From CAZIOH01 sp964540815 (GTDB lineage: Bacteria > Myxococcota_A > Polyangia > Fen-1088), in assembly GCA_964540815.1 (NCBI GenBank), contig CAZIOH010000070.1:1-35542 (forward strand): 35,542 nucleotides of DNA, in the 5' to 3' direction. Position numbers and translations under genes: made by a program. The stretch's first letter is position 1; the number at the start of each line of letters is the position of its first letter. The notes beneath the pieces are model-generated. The model saw only the letters and a program-made list of their open reading frames with translations. It had not been told where the DNA came from and did not search any database. This document shows, piece by piece, positions 22,561-30,282 of the stretch.

Positions 22561-24616
22561 TCTCCGATCCCTGGGCCGGGCGGATCGCGATGGAGTGCTC
22601 GCCCTTCTGCACGTTGATGCTCATCGACGCGTAGAGCTGGCCACCCGATTCGACCCGCAGGCGGTGTGGCCCGATGGCGGTCGAGATGGGATTCTGTGCA
22701 TCGACCAGGACGTCGTCGACATAAACCTCCGCGTGCGACGGGACACCGGTCAGGCGAACCAGCCCGACCGACTCGGCCAGCGAGAGCGAGATCACCCGCT
22801 CGCCGCCCGCGGGGACCTCGGCCACCTGCCGGGCCAGTCCGTAGCCGGGCTTGTCGACCTGGATGTTGACCTTGCGCCCGGAGCGTAGCCCGGTGATCCG
22901 CGCCGGTGTGGTCAATCCACTCGGGTCCCCGTCGATCAGCACCTGCGCCCCGGCGGGCGTGCTCTGCACCAGCAAGGACCCCATGGTGGCGGCGGCGCCC
23001 TCGGAGGAGGAGACCCCCGCCGCGCCATCGCTCCGCATCAGCCAGAGCACGCCGAGCAGCAGCACCGCCACCACGGCGACGCCCGCGATGAACATGACGT
23101 TGCGGGACCTGGTCCCCGCGGTGGCGGCGCCGGCGCCTGTCCCCGCCGCAGGGTCGGCCGGAAGGACAGGCGGGCGCGTGGCGGTGGCACCAGCCGCGCT
23201 CGCGGCGATCGGCCCGGGGACGGCGGTCACGACCGCGACCGCCCCGGGAGCTGCCGGGACGGGAAGCTGCCCGGCGGCGGGCGCTGGCCCTCTCGTCGGG
23301 CCCGGGGCGACCACGCCCGCGGCGCGACCGCCCTCGGGCGGCGCGGAGCGCAGGCCCGCGCTCGCCGTCAGCCCCGGCAGCGCGAACGGAGCGCCTGTCC
23401 GTGCCACCGGCGGTCCGCTTGCCGGGTAGAGCGGGCTCACGGCGGGCGTCGTCACCGGCGCCACCTCCACCGGGGCAGCGGCTGGGCCGGGACCGCCGGC
23501 GGCGCGCATGAGCGGCTCCGCCATCGAGCTCGGCCGGGTCGCGTCGGTGTCTGGGTCGATGGGCTCGGGCGAGGCGCCGCGCATCGCGCCCACCAGCCGC
23601 AGGCGCGCCAGGGAGGCCTCCACCGCGGTTCCCAGGAACACCTGGTTCTTGAGGGTCACCCGCTCGCGTCCGCACAGCTCGTCCAGCCAGCTCGCGATGT
23701 CGGCGCCGGTCGGCCGCCACTCGAGCCCGGCGATCGCCTTGTCGAGCGCCATGGCCATCTCGGTCGCGTTCTGGTAGCGACGCCGCGGATCCCGGGTCAC
23801 GGCCCGCAGCGCGATCTCGTCCAGGCCGGGCGGGATGTCCTGGCGAAACACGCTCGGTGGCTCGATGTACCGGGTGCGGATGGCCTCGGCGGTCTTGGCC
23901 TGGGTGTCCGCGCCGAAGAGCCGCCGCCCGGTCAGGCACTCCCACAGGACCGCGCCCAGCGAGAAGAGATCGGTGCGAGCGTCCACCGGGCCGTTGGAGA
24001 TCTCCTCGGGAGCGGCGTAGGACAGACCCCCGTCGCAGGCCATGCGGATCTCGGTGTGGCTCGCCACGGAGGCCCCGGTCTCGAACCCCAGCAACCGCGC
24101 GTCGCCCCGGAAGGTCACGAAGACATTCGAAGGGCGCAGATCCCGGTGCAGCATCCGCAGGGGTGCGCCCTTGGCGTCGGCCAGAGCGTGCACGTACCGC
24201 AGCGCTTCGACACAGTTTCGGACCAGCGTGGCGGCAATCTCGGGCCGCATCGGCGCGGACTCGGCGCACGCCCGCAGGATGGCCGACAGGCTCTCGCCCG
24301 GCAGGTACTTGCTCGCCAGGTAGTAGTGATCGTCGGACCGGTCGATCTCGTAGCTGGAGACGATGTTCTTGTGATCGAAGGTGGTCGCCACCCGGGCCCC
24401 CTCGAGCAGCAAGCGCAGGGCGTTCGCCTCACCGGTCAGCCTCCGGTCGAGACGACGGAGGGCGATGCGCTCCAGGGTGCCATCGGCGCGCGGACCCTCT
24501 GCCAGATACAGCCGGCCGATGGCCCCTTCGCCGAGGACGCCGAGGATGTGGTAGCGACCGACATCGTCGATCTCTCCCTTGCCCTGGCCCTTGCCCTTCA
24601 CGAGAACGCTGCTCAC
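22556..24616 (-). CDS. Predicted Ser/Thr pseudokinase with TM segment and PEGA domains
   Basis: This 686-residue protein starts at GTG 24616 (GGGGGTGAG upstream). A Hanks-type kinase fold occupies about residues 20-310: glycine loop LGEGAIGRLYLAE, alpha-C Glu72, HRDLRPSN (Asp159, Asn164), SYAAPEE and DARTDLFSLGAVLWE. Two catalytic residues are replaced. The beta3 lysine is Arg54 (IALRRL), and the DFG motif is Gly-Phe-Glu (177-179, LLGFETG), so the metal-binding Asp is gone. The catalytic-loop Lys is Arg161. It is therefore likely a pseudokinase, or at best atypical. After a Pro/Ala-rich linker comes one membrane segment (about 495-515), then two PEGA-like beta domains (LLVQSTPAGAQVLIDGDPSG and VPSHAEVYVDD) outside the membrane. 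It is the first gene of a six-cistron overlapping operon; a scaffold or regulatory role is inferred. Confidence 0.88.
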   Translation of the reverse strand: MSSVLVKGKGQGKGEIDDVGRYHILGVLGEGAIGRLYLAEGPRADGTLERIALRRLDRRLTGEANALRLLLEGARVATTFDHKNIVSSYEIDRSDDHYYLASKYLPGESLSAILRACAESAPMRPEIAATLVRNCVEALRYVHALADAKGAPLRMLHRDLRPSNVFVTFRGDARLLGFETGASVASHTEIRMACDGGLSYAAPEEISNGPVDARTDLFSLGAVLWECLTGRRLFGADTQAKTAEAIRTRYIEPPSVFRQDIPPGLDEIALRAVTRDPRRRYQNATEMAMALDKAIAGLEWRPTGADIASWLDELCGRERVTLKNQVFLGTAVEASLARLRLVGAMRGASPEPIDPDTDATRPSSMAEPLMRAAGGPGPAAAPVEVAPVTTPAVSPLYPASGPPVARTGAPFALPGLTASAGLRSAPPEGGRAAGVVAPGPTRGPAPAAGQLPVPAAPGAVAVVTAVPGPIAASAAGATATRPPVLPADPAAGTGAGAATAGTRSRNVMFIAGVAVVAVLLLGVLWLMRSDGAAGVSSSEGAAATMGSLLVQSTPAGAQVLIDGDPSGLTTPARITGLRSGRKVNIQVDKPGYGLARQVAEVPAGGERVISLSLAESVGLVRLTGVPSHAEVYVDDVLVDAQNPISTAIGPHRLRVESGGQLYASMSINVQKGEHSIAIRPAQGSEK

Positions 24617-24657
24617 TGCTCACCCCCGGACGTGACAAAGATTTACCGCCGAGGCGG

Positions 24658-24663
24658 AGTATA
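24658..24663 (-). promoter_or_regulatory. Candidate -10 element of the pseudokinase operon
   Basis: On the minus strand TATACT reads from 24663 to 24658, about 42 bases before GTG 24616. The -35 region is weak. Position and hexamer fit a sigma70-type promoter. Confidence 0.35.
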
Positions 24664-24765
24664 TCCTGAATCGACCGCTCGCGAAATTTGTGGAGTCCGG
24701 CCGCCGCGCGGCGCGCATGTCAGATAGAGACCGATAGGCCCTCACAGCGGAGATGTCGACACACA

Positions 24766-24807
24766 ACGACCTCCGCGGCACGACCTTCGCGAAACGACCT
24801 CCGCGGG
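24766..24807. repeat. Three tandem 14-bp repeats in divergent intergenic region
   Basis: Copies start at 24766, 24780 and 24794: ACGACCTCCGCGGC, ACGACCTTCGCGAA and ACGACCTCCGCGGG. A partial fourth ACGACCTC occurs near 25013. Regular spacing in the region between the pseudokinase and porin genes suggests regulator binding sites. Confidence 0.6.
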
Positions 24808-25322
24808 ACTGGCAGTCAGCCGCCGCGAAAGCCTCCGGGCAGACGGCCTCCGGTCGCGGGGCCTCCCACCAGGCTGCACCAGCCGATCGGTCCTCCTCGC
24901 TCTTGCTCCCCGGACTATGACGAGCAATGGACCTAGCTCAAGTTCTATGACTATCGCGTCGAAGTCATGTTCGCCTCGCGCCAAGTTACAGCTCCCCGCC
25001 AGCTTCATGAAACGACCTCACACGGGAAACTCAGGGCCGATTCACCCCAATCACTCCGCCGAGGTGATGGCTGCGCGACGGACCCGCGGGACACGAGAAG
25101 AATCTTGCCAGAGTCGAGGGAGACGCATACTGTGCGGAAGGCCGATGGTGGATTTGCGCTCGCCGAGCCGAGCATGGGTGAGAGTGCTTCGGAGAGCGTG
25201 GGTTCGGGATCTTCCAGCGCCACCTGGATTGGTCATGGCGGGTTTGCTGGCGGCCAGATGAGCCAGATGAGTTCGGTCATCATCGCAATCGAAGATGCGT
25301 CCAGAAGAGGGAAAGGGACTCC

Positions 25323-26786
25323 ATGGGAATAGGTACACGATCTCCGGTTAGTCGAAAGGGCTGTGTCCTCCGCGAGTGGCGGCGCCGCTCCAGCAGCATC
25401 ACGGTCGCCATGGTGGCGACGGCCTGGGGATGGGCGGCGCCTCCCAAGGCGATGGCCCAGGATGCCCCACGCTCGGCCCCCAACCTCCCGTCCGCGGAAG
25501 ACGATGGCGACACGGATCGCGTCCAGCAACTGGAAGAGCGGGTCGAACAGCTGAGCAACCGGCTCGCGCAGAGCGAGGAGGACCGGCGCGCGGCCAGCAC
25601 CCCGCGCCTCACGATCCACGGCTACGTCGACTTCGGGTACTTCGTGCCGAACGGCAACAACGGCGTGGGTTTCATCCAGGACGTCGGGCACACCCAGTTC
25701 CCGCAATATTCTCAGTACTCCTGGGTCTTCCTGGGGGACATCCTCGCCACCGCGGTCAACAGCCGCGGCGAGGTCGCCTCGCTCGGCCAACCCCCAGGCG
25801 TGGCCCGCTTCGATAGCGTCAACTCGGGTGGCGCACCCGGGTTCATCGCCAACGAGGTCAACCTGCGGGTGGGGTACGCCCTCTCCGAGCAGATCCTCAT
25901 GCGCACCAGCATCAACTTCGTCCCGCGCTCCGGGCACGACTTCGCCCTCGGCGACTTCATCGACGTCGATCTGGCCGAGATGGAGTACGTCACCCGCGAC
26001 GGCAAGACCTCGATCTTCGCCGGCAAGATCATGCCGGTCTTCGGGATCGAGTACAAGGAGCGCAAGTCGGATCAGCGCTTCGGCATCACTCCCTCGCTGA
26101 TCCAGCGCTACACCTCGGGATCCCAGCTCGGCGTCAAGGTTCGCAGCAAGCTCTTCAACGACTGGCTGATCCTCGCCGGATCCGTGACCAACGACTCGTC
26201 GGGGACCGAACAGTTCCACTTCCAGTCGGAGATCGACAAGAACGCCGGCAAGACCGCCAACGGTCGGATCGCCCTCAGCATCCCCGTCGGGGAGTACATC
26301 CGCGGACTGTCGGGGCATCGCCTCGAGCTCGGTGGATCGGGCGAGATCGGTCAGCAGGACTGGGAGTCGAGCCCGGGAGGGATCCTGACCTTCGGGCAGG
26401 GCGGACAGATCTACTTCTGGGGGGCCGATCTGCAGTATCTGGCCGCCAACTTCGCGCTCAAGGCCCAGTTCATCCGCGGCCACGCCCCCGGGACCACCGA
26501 TGGCGCAGCCTGGCGCCTCGATCTCCACAACTCCGGCTACGTCGAGTTCAACTGGCAGGTGGTGCCGTGGGCCGGGTTCCTGCTGCGCATGGAGCAGCGC
26601 GACGCCTTCGTGGCCCAGGGGATGGATCGCGCCTACATCACCAAGGAGCGCCGGTTCACGGGTGGGGTGCGCGCCATCCTGAACCCGCACCTCATGCTCA
26701 AGGCAGAGTACCTCGCCAACTTCGAGTACGGGATGACCTCCTTCACCAACGACATCTTCACCTCCTCCCTCGTCATCGGCTTCTGA
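25323..26786 (+). CDS. Outer-membrane porin-like beta-barrel with coiled-coil N-terminus
   Basis: This 487-residue protein starts at ATG 25323, with AAAGGG five bases upstream. A long basic N-region precedes a signal ending near PKAMAQ (about residue 46). A short coiled coil (DRVQQLEERVEQLSNRLAQ, about 66-85) could attach to peptidoglycan or form a trimer. The rest has alternating strands and aromatic girdles typical of a barrel (LTIHGYVDFGYFVPNG, GRIALSIPVGEYIRG, GFLLRMEQRDAFV). It ends in Phe (SSLVIGF), the outer-membrane insertion signature. It is divergent from the pseudokinase-cupredoxin-cytochrome operon. A strong terminator follows. A porin role, possibly delivering substrate or metal to those periplasmic proteins, is inferred. 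Confidence 0.85.
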   Translation: MGIGTRSPVSRKGCVLREWRRRSSSITVAMVATAWGWAAPPKAMAQDAPRSAPNLPSAEDDGDTDRVQQLEERVEQLSNRLAQSEEDRRAASTPRLTIHGYVDFGYFVPNGNNGVGFIQDVGHTQFPQYSQYSWVFLGDILATAVNSRGEVASLGQPPGVARFDSVNSGGAPGFIANEVNLRVGYALSEQILMRTSINFVPRSGHDFALGDFIDVDLAEMEYVTRDGKTSIFAGKIMPVFGIEYKERKSDQRFGITPSLIQRYTSGSQLGVKVRSKLFNDWLILAGSVTNDSSGTEQFHFQSEIDKNAGKTANGRIALSIPVGEYIRGLSGHRLELGGSGEIGQQDWESSPGGILTFGQGGQIYFWGADLQYLAANFALKAQFIRGHAPGTTDGAAWRLDLHNSGYVEFNWQVVPWAGFLLRMEQRDAFVAQGMDRAYITKERRFTGGVRAILNPHLMLKAEYLANFEYGMTSFTNDIFTSSLVIGF

Positions 26787-26807
26787 GCGCCTCGTCGCGC
26801 AACGTCC

Positions 26808-26840
26808 TGCCAAGCGGGCTCTCGATGAGCCCGCTTGGCA
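26808..26840 (+). terminator. Strong intrinsic terminator after porin gene
   Basis: TGCCAAGCGGGCT (26808-26820) pairs perfectly with AGCCCGCTTGGCA (26828-26840) around a seven-base loop, followed by TTTGCGTT. It lies 22 bases after the porin stop. Confidence 0.85.
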
Positions 26841-26851
26841 TTTGCGTTGCA
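26835..26851 (+). promoter_or_regulatory. Candidate sigma54 (-24/-12) promoter
   Basis: TTGGCATTTGCGTTGCA has GG at 26837-26838 and GC at 26849-26850, with exactly ten bases between them, as in sigma54 promoters. It overlaps the 3' arm of the terminator. The predicted start, about 26862, coincides with the beginning of the long inverted repeat at 26863. Confidence 0.45.
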
Positions 26852-26862
26852 GTAGCCGATGG

Positions 26863-26937
26863 TCAGATCGGGTCGCACATCGACTCTCCGCTCTCCACAC
26901 GGGGAGATATGGGGGGGAGAGTCGTGTGCGACTCTGA
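26863..26937. repeat. Long imperfect inverted repeat upstream of di-heme peroxidase gene
   Basis: GTCGCACA (26872-26879), one bulged T, and CGACTCTCC (26881-26889) pair with GGAGAGTCG (26916-26924) and TGTGCGAC (26925-26932). An outer TCAGA/TCTGA stem (26863-26867 and 26933-26937) follows a four-base bulge. Inside is a smaller hairpin CTCTCC/GGGGAG around 26891-26906. It would fold into one long RNA hairpin: a structured leader, an sRNA or an operator. Confidence 0.7.
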
Positions 26938-27024
26938 TCACAACCTGGGAGAGATCATGTCGTGCAAGTCGAGACTCTTCGATGGAGGCCAGGACCTACC
27001 CGTGGTGCGCCGTTCTGCGTGAGA

Positions 27025-27038
27025 GCCTCCCGGGAGGC
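27025..27038. promoter_or_regulatory. Perfect 14-bp palindrome
   Basis: GCCTCCCGGGAGGC lies about 175 bases before the di-heme peroxidase start. It could be a dimeric regulator site. The rest of 26941-27213 shows no gene. Confidence 0.3.
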
Positions 27039-27213
27039 GTGAGTCAGAGGCCGGAGCGGGAGGATCTCCAGGGAAGCTTCAGAAAATCCCCGAGCGAGCC
27101 GAATGACAGGGCGGGCCTGCCTGATCGGTGGGCCCCCGCCAACGAGCGGGCAGTCGTCCGTCTCGATTGTTGCAAGTATTTGCCAAGAAGGAAACAGTCA
27201 ATGGAGAGAAACA

Positions 27214-29106
27214 ATGGTTGATTCGAAGGTCTTTCGGGGCTACCGCATCGTGGCCGGGTTGGCGCTTTTCGGGGTGGCGTGGAACGTGGCGGGGTGCTCG
27301 ACCGAGACAGATGGCTTCAGCTCGGAAGAATGGACACGGATCAAGCTCATCCAGCCGCTGTCGACCACCCAGCCGGCCAACCCATACGACATGCGCGGCG
27401 ACGACCCGGTCCTGGCGAAGCTGGGGCAGAAGCTCTTCTTCGAGGTCGACGCCGCCGAGGCCATCACGGTGGCCGGCCCGTCCGGCAACGTGGGTGACGT
27501 CGGCAAGGTCGGCTGCGTGACCTGTCACGGCAGCCCCTATTTCACCGATGCGCGCATGCTCCCGCAGTCGCACGGGCGCAGCTGGCTCGCCCACAACACC
27601 CCGACCATGTTCAACCTCGGGTACAACAAGTGGACCCTGTGGACCGGGCGCTTCGATTCGCTGATCGAGCACGGCTCGGGCGCCATCGGGACCGCCGCCA
27701 CGCCGCTGGCCGCCGCGCACTACCTCTATCGCAAGTACAAGGATGAGTACAACGCCGCCTTCCCGGATCATCCGCTGCCGGACGCCCTCAACCCGGCGGC
27801 GCCAGATGCCGCGCGTTTCCCCGCCACCGGTGGCCCCAAGACCGCCGGCGCCCCGGACGGCATCTTCGAGAAGATGACCAAGGACGATCAGTGGCAGATC
27901 CACTGGGTGCGCGCCAACCTGGCCAAGCTGTTCGACGCCTACCCGCGCGCGCTCGTCACGCACGGCTCCCCGTTCGAGAACTTCGTGATCGGCAAGGATC
28001 GCACCGAGGCCTCCTTCAGCACCCGCGCCCGCAACGGATTGCGCCTGTTCATCGGCAAGGGCTCGTGCATCGACTGCCACAACGGGCCTCTGCTCAGCGA
28101 TGGCAAGTTCCACAACGTCGGGGTGACCGGGCTCACCGCTCTGCCCACCGGCTCCACCACCGCGGCGGCGGCCGACCGGGGTCGAGGCGGCACGATGGCA
28201 GCCGTCTACAACAGCGCGCTCTTCCTCTATCGCACCAACCAGATGCTCCCGATGTCCGACCAGGTGGCGGCCTACAACGGCGCTGGCCAGTTCAGCGACG
28301 ATCCCACGACCGGCCTGGCGCGCCTGATGGAGGACGACAAGAACCTCTGTGTCACCCGCGATGCGACCGCGAACGCCACGACCTGCGCCGCGCTCTTCCA
28401 GGCGCCGAACCCGATGGCGACGCCACCCGTGGCCGGTGACCCGCGCTACGCGACCTGCATCGCCGCGAACACGGACTTCCCGGCCTGCACCAAGTACGAC
28501 CCATCGATGGAGGGAGCCTTCCGCACCCCGCAGCTGCTGAACATCGCCCAGACCGGGCCGTACTTCCACACCGGCGAGGTCAAGAGCTTGCGGGATGTGG
28601 TCTGGCACTACAACCAGGGTGGCGGCACGCCTGGAACCTTCGTCGGCACCCTGGCCCCCGGCATCCGCCCGCTGCTGCTGACCGACAGCGAGATGGACGA
28701 CATCGTCGAGTTCCTGAATACCCTCACCGGTCAGCTGCCGGATCCGGCATTGACCTGCAACTCGGCGGTGGATCCCATGCTCAAGGGCGCTCCCGCCAAC
28801 GCGTGCGGCGCGATGGGCGCGGGTCCCCTCCCTCCTCTCGGCGGCGCGTCCGGCTCGGCCGGCAGCAGCGGCAAGGGCGGTGGCGGCGGCGCCGGTGGTG
28901 GTGCCGGTGGTAAGGGCGGCGGCGGCCAGAGCGGTGGCGCCGGCCAGGGTGGAACCCCGGCAAGCGGCGGAGCCCCCGGCACCGGCGGGACGGTGGCCTC
29001 GAGCGGCGGAGTGAGTGGGAGCGGTGGCGCGGTCGGTGGCGCGGCCGGCGGGTGGGCGGGTGGTGGCGGCGACACCGGTACGGCCGGTGGTGGCGGCTCC
29101 AACTAG
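27214..29106 (+). CDS. Di-heme cytochrome c peroxidase/MauG-family lipoprotein with Gly-rich tail
   Basis: This 630-residue protein starts at ATG 27214 (GGAGAG upstream). An in-frame ATG at 27103 is also open but would bury the signal. The signal ends in a clear lipobox VAGC (Cys28). Two heme sites, CVTCH (Cys101-His105) and CIDCH (Cys285-His289), sit in the two-domain fold of the CcpA/MauG family. Family landmarks include NTPTMFNLGYNKWTLWTGRF and GAFRTPQLLNIAQTGPYFHT with GEVKSLRDVVWHYNQGG. Family members reduce peroxide or carry out long-range oxidations; the substrate here is unknown. The last ~85 residues are a Gly/Ser-rich low-complexity tail (GGxGG repeats) that may lie at the cell surface. 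Terminators follow at 29116. Confidence 0.92.
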   Translation: MVDSKVFRGYRIVAGLALFGVAWNVAGCSTETDGFSSEEWTRIKLIQPLSTTQPANPYDMRGDDPVLAKLGQKLFFEVDAAEAITVAGPSGNVGDVGKVGCVTCHGSPYFTDARMLPQSHGRSWLAHNTPTMFNLGYNKWTLWTGRFDSLIEHGSGAIGTAATPLAAAHYLYRKYKDEYNAAFPDHPLPDALNPAAPDAARFPATGGPKTAGAPDGIFEKMTKDDQWQIHWVRANLAKLFDAYPRALVTHGSPFENFVIGKDRTEASFSTRARNGLRLFIGKGSCIDCHNGPLLSDGKFHNVGVTGLTALPTGSTTAAAADRGRGGTMAAVYNSALFLYRTNQMLPMSDQVAAYNGAGQFSDDPTTGLARLMEDDKNLCVTRDATANATTCAALFQAPNPMATPPVAGDPRYATCIAANTDFPACTKYDPSMEGAFRTPQLLNIAQTGPYFHTGEVKSLRDVVWHYNQGGGTPGTFVGTLAPGIRPLLLTDSEMDDIVEFLNTLTGQLPDPALTCNSAVDPMLKGAPANACGAMGAGPLPPLGGASGSAGSSGKGGGGGAGGGAGGKGGGGQSGGAGQGGTPASGGAPGTGGTVASSGGVSGSGGAVGGAAGGWAGGGGDTGTAGGGGSN

Positions 29107-29115
29107 TGCATCCAA

Positions 29116-29145
29116 GAGCTCCTGGCTTCTTCTGGCCAGGAGCTC
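29116..29145 (+). terminator. Intrinsic terminator of the di-heme peroxidase gene
   Basis: GAGCTCCTGGC (29116-29126) pairs with GCCAGGAGCTC (29135-29145), eight-base loop, followed by the T-rich CTGTCTCTTATT. Confidence 0.85.
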
Positions 29146-29181
29146 CTGTCTCTTATTAGCTCCTAGAACATAGACAAACTT

Positions 29182-29217
29182 AGGTTCCGCTGCCGCTACA
29201 TGCCGGCGCCGGAACCT
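29182..29217. terminator. Second, probably bidirectional hairpin terminator
   Basis: AGGTTCCG (29182-29189) and CGGAACCT (29210-29217), with an inner GCCG/CGGC stem, precede TTCGTTTTTT on plus. It lies between the convergent di-heme peroxidase and WYL regulator genes and may terminate both. Confidence 0.7.
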
Positions 29218-29287
29218 TTCGTTTTTTGGGCCGCTGAGGCAGAGAGATCATCGCCGAGCGGGTGAGGCGAAGAGACAGGCGGACCCG

Positions 29288-29932
29288 TCAGGGCACCGCC
29301 TGCTCGGCCGGCGATGCGGCTTCGATCCGGTCGAGCCGAAATTGCCTCGGCGCGCCCTTGTCGAGGTCGAGGCAATTGAGCATCGTGAGGCTGCGCTCGA
29401 GCACGACCTGCTCGAGGCGCACGCGCCGCTCGGACACCTGACCGTCGGCGCCACGGTACCTGATTCGAAGCGGCGCCTTCTCGAACCAGGCCCGCTCGAC
29501 CGCGGCCCGCACGGGCTCGGAGATGGACGGCGCCGGCACCCCGGTGAACGCCAGACCCTGCATGAGGGCGAGCAGCTCGCGCTGGGCCGACGCCGAGAGC
29601 GCGGCGCGGACCTTTTCGAGCCCGTGCTGGAGGGTCTCGGCGAACGGCATGAGGCGCATTTCCCTCGCGTAGCGCCCGAGGGTCCAGAGCAGCGCCGCCT
29701 CGCGAGGCGTGAAGTTCACGGGCGGCAGGGTGTAGGCCTTGTCGAGGGCATAACCGCCACCCCGGCCCCGCTCGGCGGCGACCGGGAGCTCCGCGGCGCG
29801 CAGGGTGTCGAGATCCCGGTAGATGGTGCGGACGGTGACCCCGAAGCGCCGGGCCAGCTCGGCCGCGGTGACCCCCGTGCGTCGTCCGCGCAGATATTCC
29901 GCCAGGGCGAAGAGCCGCGTCTGTCTGACCAT
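29288..29932 (-). CDS. YafY-like WYL-domain transcriptional regulator
   Basis: This 214-residue protein starts at ATG 29932. The N-terminal winged helix-turn-helix is clear: RLFALAEYLRGRRTGVTAAE, then LARRFGVTVRTIYRDLDTLR and the GGGYALDKAYTLPPVNFT wing (about residues 5-75). The C-terminal half is a WYL-type ligand domain (APLRIRYRGADGQVSERRVR). It is a little shorter than many YafY proteins but ends plausibly. It is divergent from a VOC-family gene, a common pairing for this regulator type, and probably binds the TGACA-N6-TGTCA site just upstream. The ligand is unknown. Confidence 0.88.
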   Translation of the reverse strand: MVRQTRLFALAEYLRGRRTGVTAAELARRFGVTVRTIYRDLDTLRAAELPVAAERGRGGGYALDKAYTLPPVNFTPREAALLWTLGRYAREMRLMPFAETLQHGLEKVRAALSASAQRELLALMQGLAFTGVPAPSISEPVRAAVERAWFEKAPLRIRYRGADGQVSERRVRLEQVVLERSLTMLNCLDLDKGAPRQFRLDRIEAASPAEQAVP

Positions 29933-29945
29933 GGTCGTTCAAACA

Positions 29946-29961
29946 TGACATGAAGCTGTCA
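29946..29961. promoter_or_regulatory. Candidate operator TGACA-N6-TGTCA
   Basis: TGACATGAAGCTGTCA is a perfect 5-bp inverted repeat with a six-base spacer, 14 bases upstream of the WYL regulator start. It is the likely autoregulatory site, also covering the divergent VOC gene. Confidence 0.55.
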
Positions 29962-30074
29962 CGGGCGCCGCCTAGAGACAGTGAGCCGGGCGGTCGGAGG
30001 GGAAGAGCGGCCAGGAGGAGGGTCGAGCCGCCGGTCCACCGTCGTCGCTTCGTCAATGTCCGAAGTCAGAAGTG

Positions 30075-30109
30075 CAACGTCCAACGTCCAACGTCCAACG
30101 TCCAACGTC
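30075..30109. repeat. Heptanucleotide tandem repeat (CAACGTC, five copies)
   Basis: Five exact CAACGTC units, directly upstream of the VOC gene ribosome site. Three copies reappear just after the N run (30244-30264). Copy number in the genome is uncertain because the repeat breaks the assembly. Confidence 0.9.
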
Positions 30110-30143
30110 CAAACCGAGGAGTCACCCATGAAAGACGCCATCC

Positions 30144-30243
30144 NNNNNNNNNNNNNNNNNNNNNNNNNNNNNNNNNNNNNNNNNNNNNNNNNNNNNNNNN
30201 NNNNNNNNNNNNNNNNNNNNNNNNNNNNNNNNNNNNNNNNNNN
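30144..30243. other. Assembly gap (100 N) with duplicated flanks
   Basis: Exactly 100 unknown bases. The 55 bases before the gap (30089-30143) are identical to the 55 bases after it (30244-30298), including the VOC start codon. This suggests that two contigs overlapping by 55 bases were joined with a default gap rather than merged. If so, the true distance is shorter and only one copy of the VOC start exists. Confidence 0.85.
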
Positions 30244-30282
30244 CAACGTCCAACGTCCAACGTCCAAACCGAGGAGTCACCC

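Larger units (their letters stand above)
24617..25322. other. Long divergent intergenic region between pseudokinase operon and porin
   Basis: About 700 bases without a convincing gene. It holds the candidate -10 near 24660 and the 14-bp repeats at 24766-24807. An open frame at 24967-25332 looks low-complexity and overlaps the porin start. The last 20 bases carry the porin ribosome site (GAGGGAAAGGG). Confidence 0.6.

Noticed and set aside
24967..25332. 121-codon frame before the porin gene
   Set aside because: No domain, no good ribosome site, and it overlaps the porin start in another frame.
27103..27213. Upstream ATG for the di-heme peroxidase
   Set aside because: It would place 37 residues before the lipoprotein signal; ATG 27214 has a GGAG site and gives a proper lipobox.
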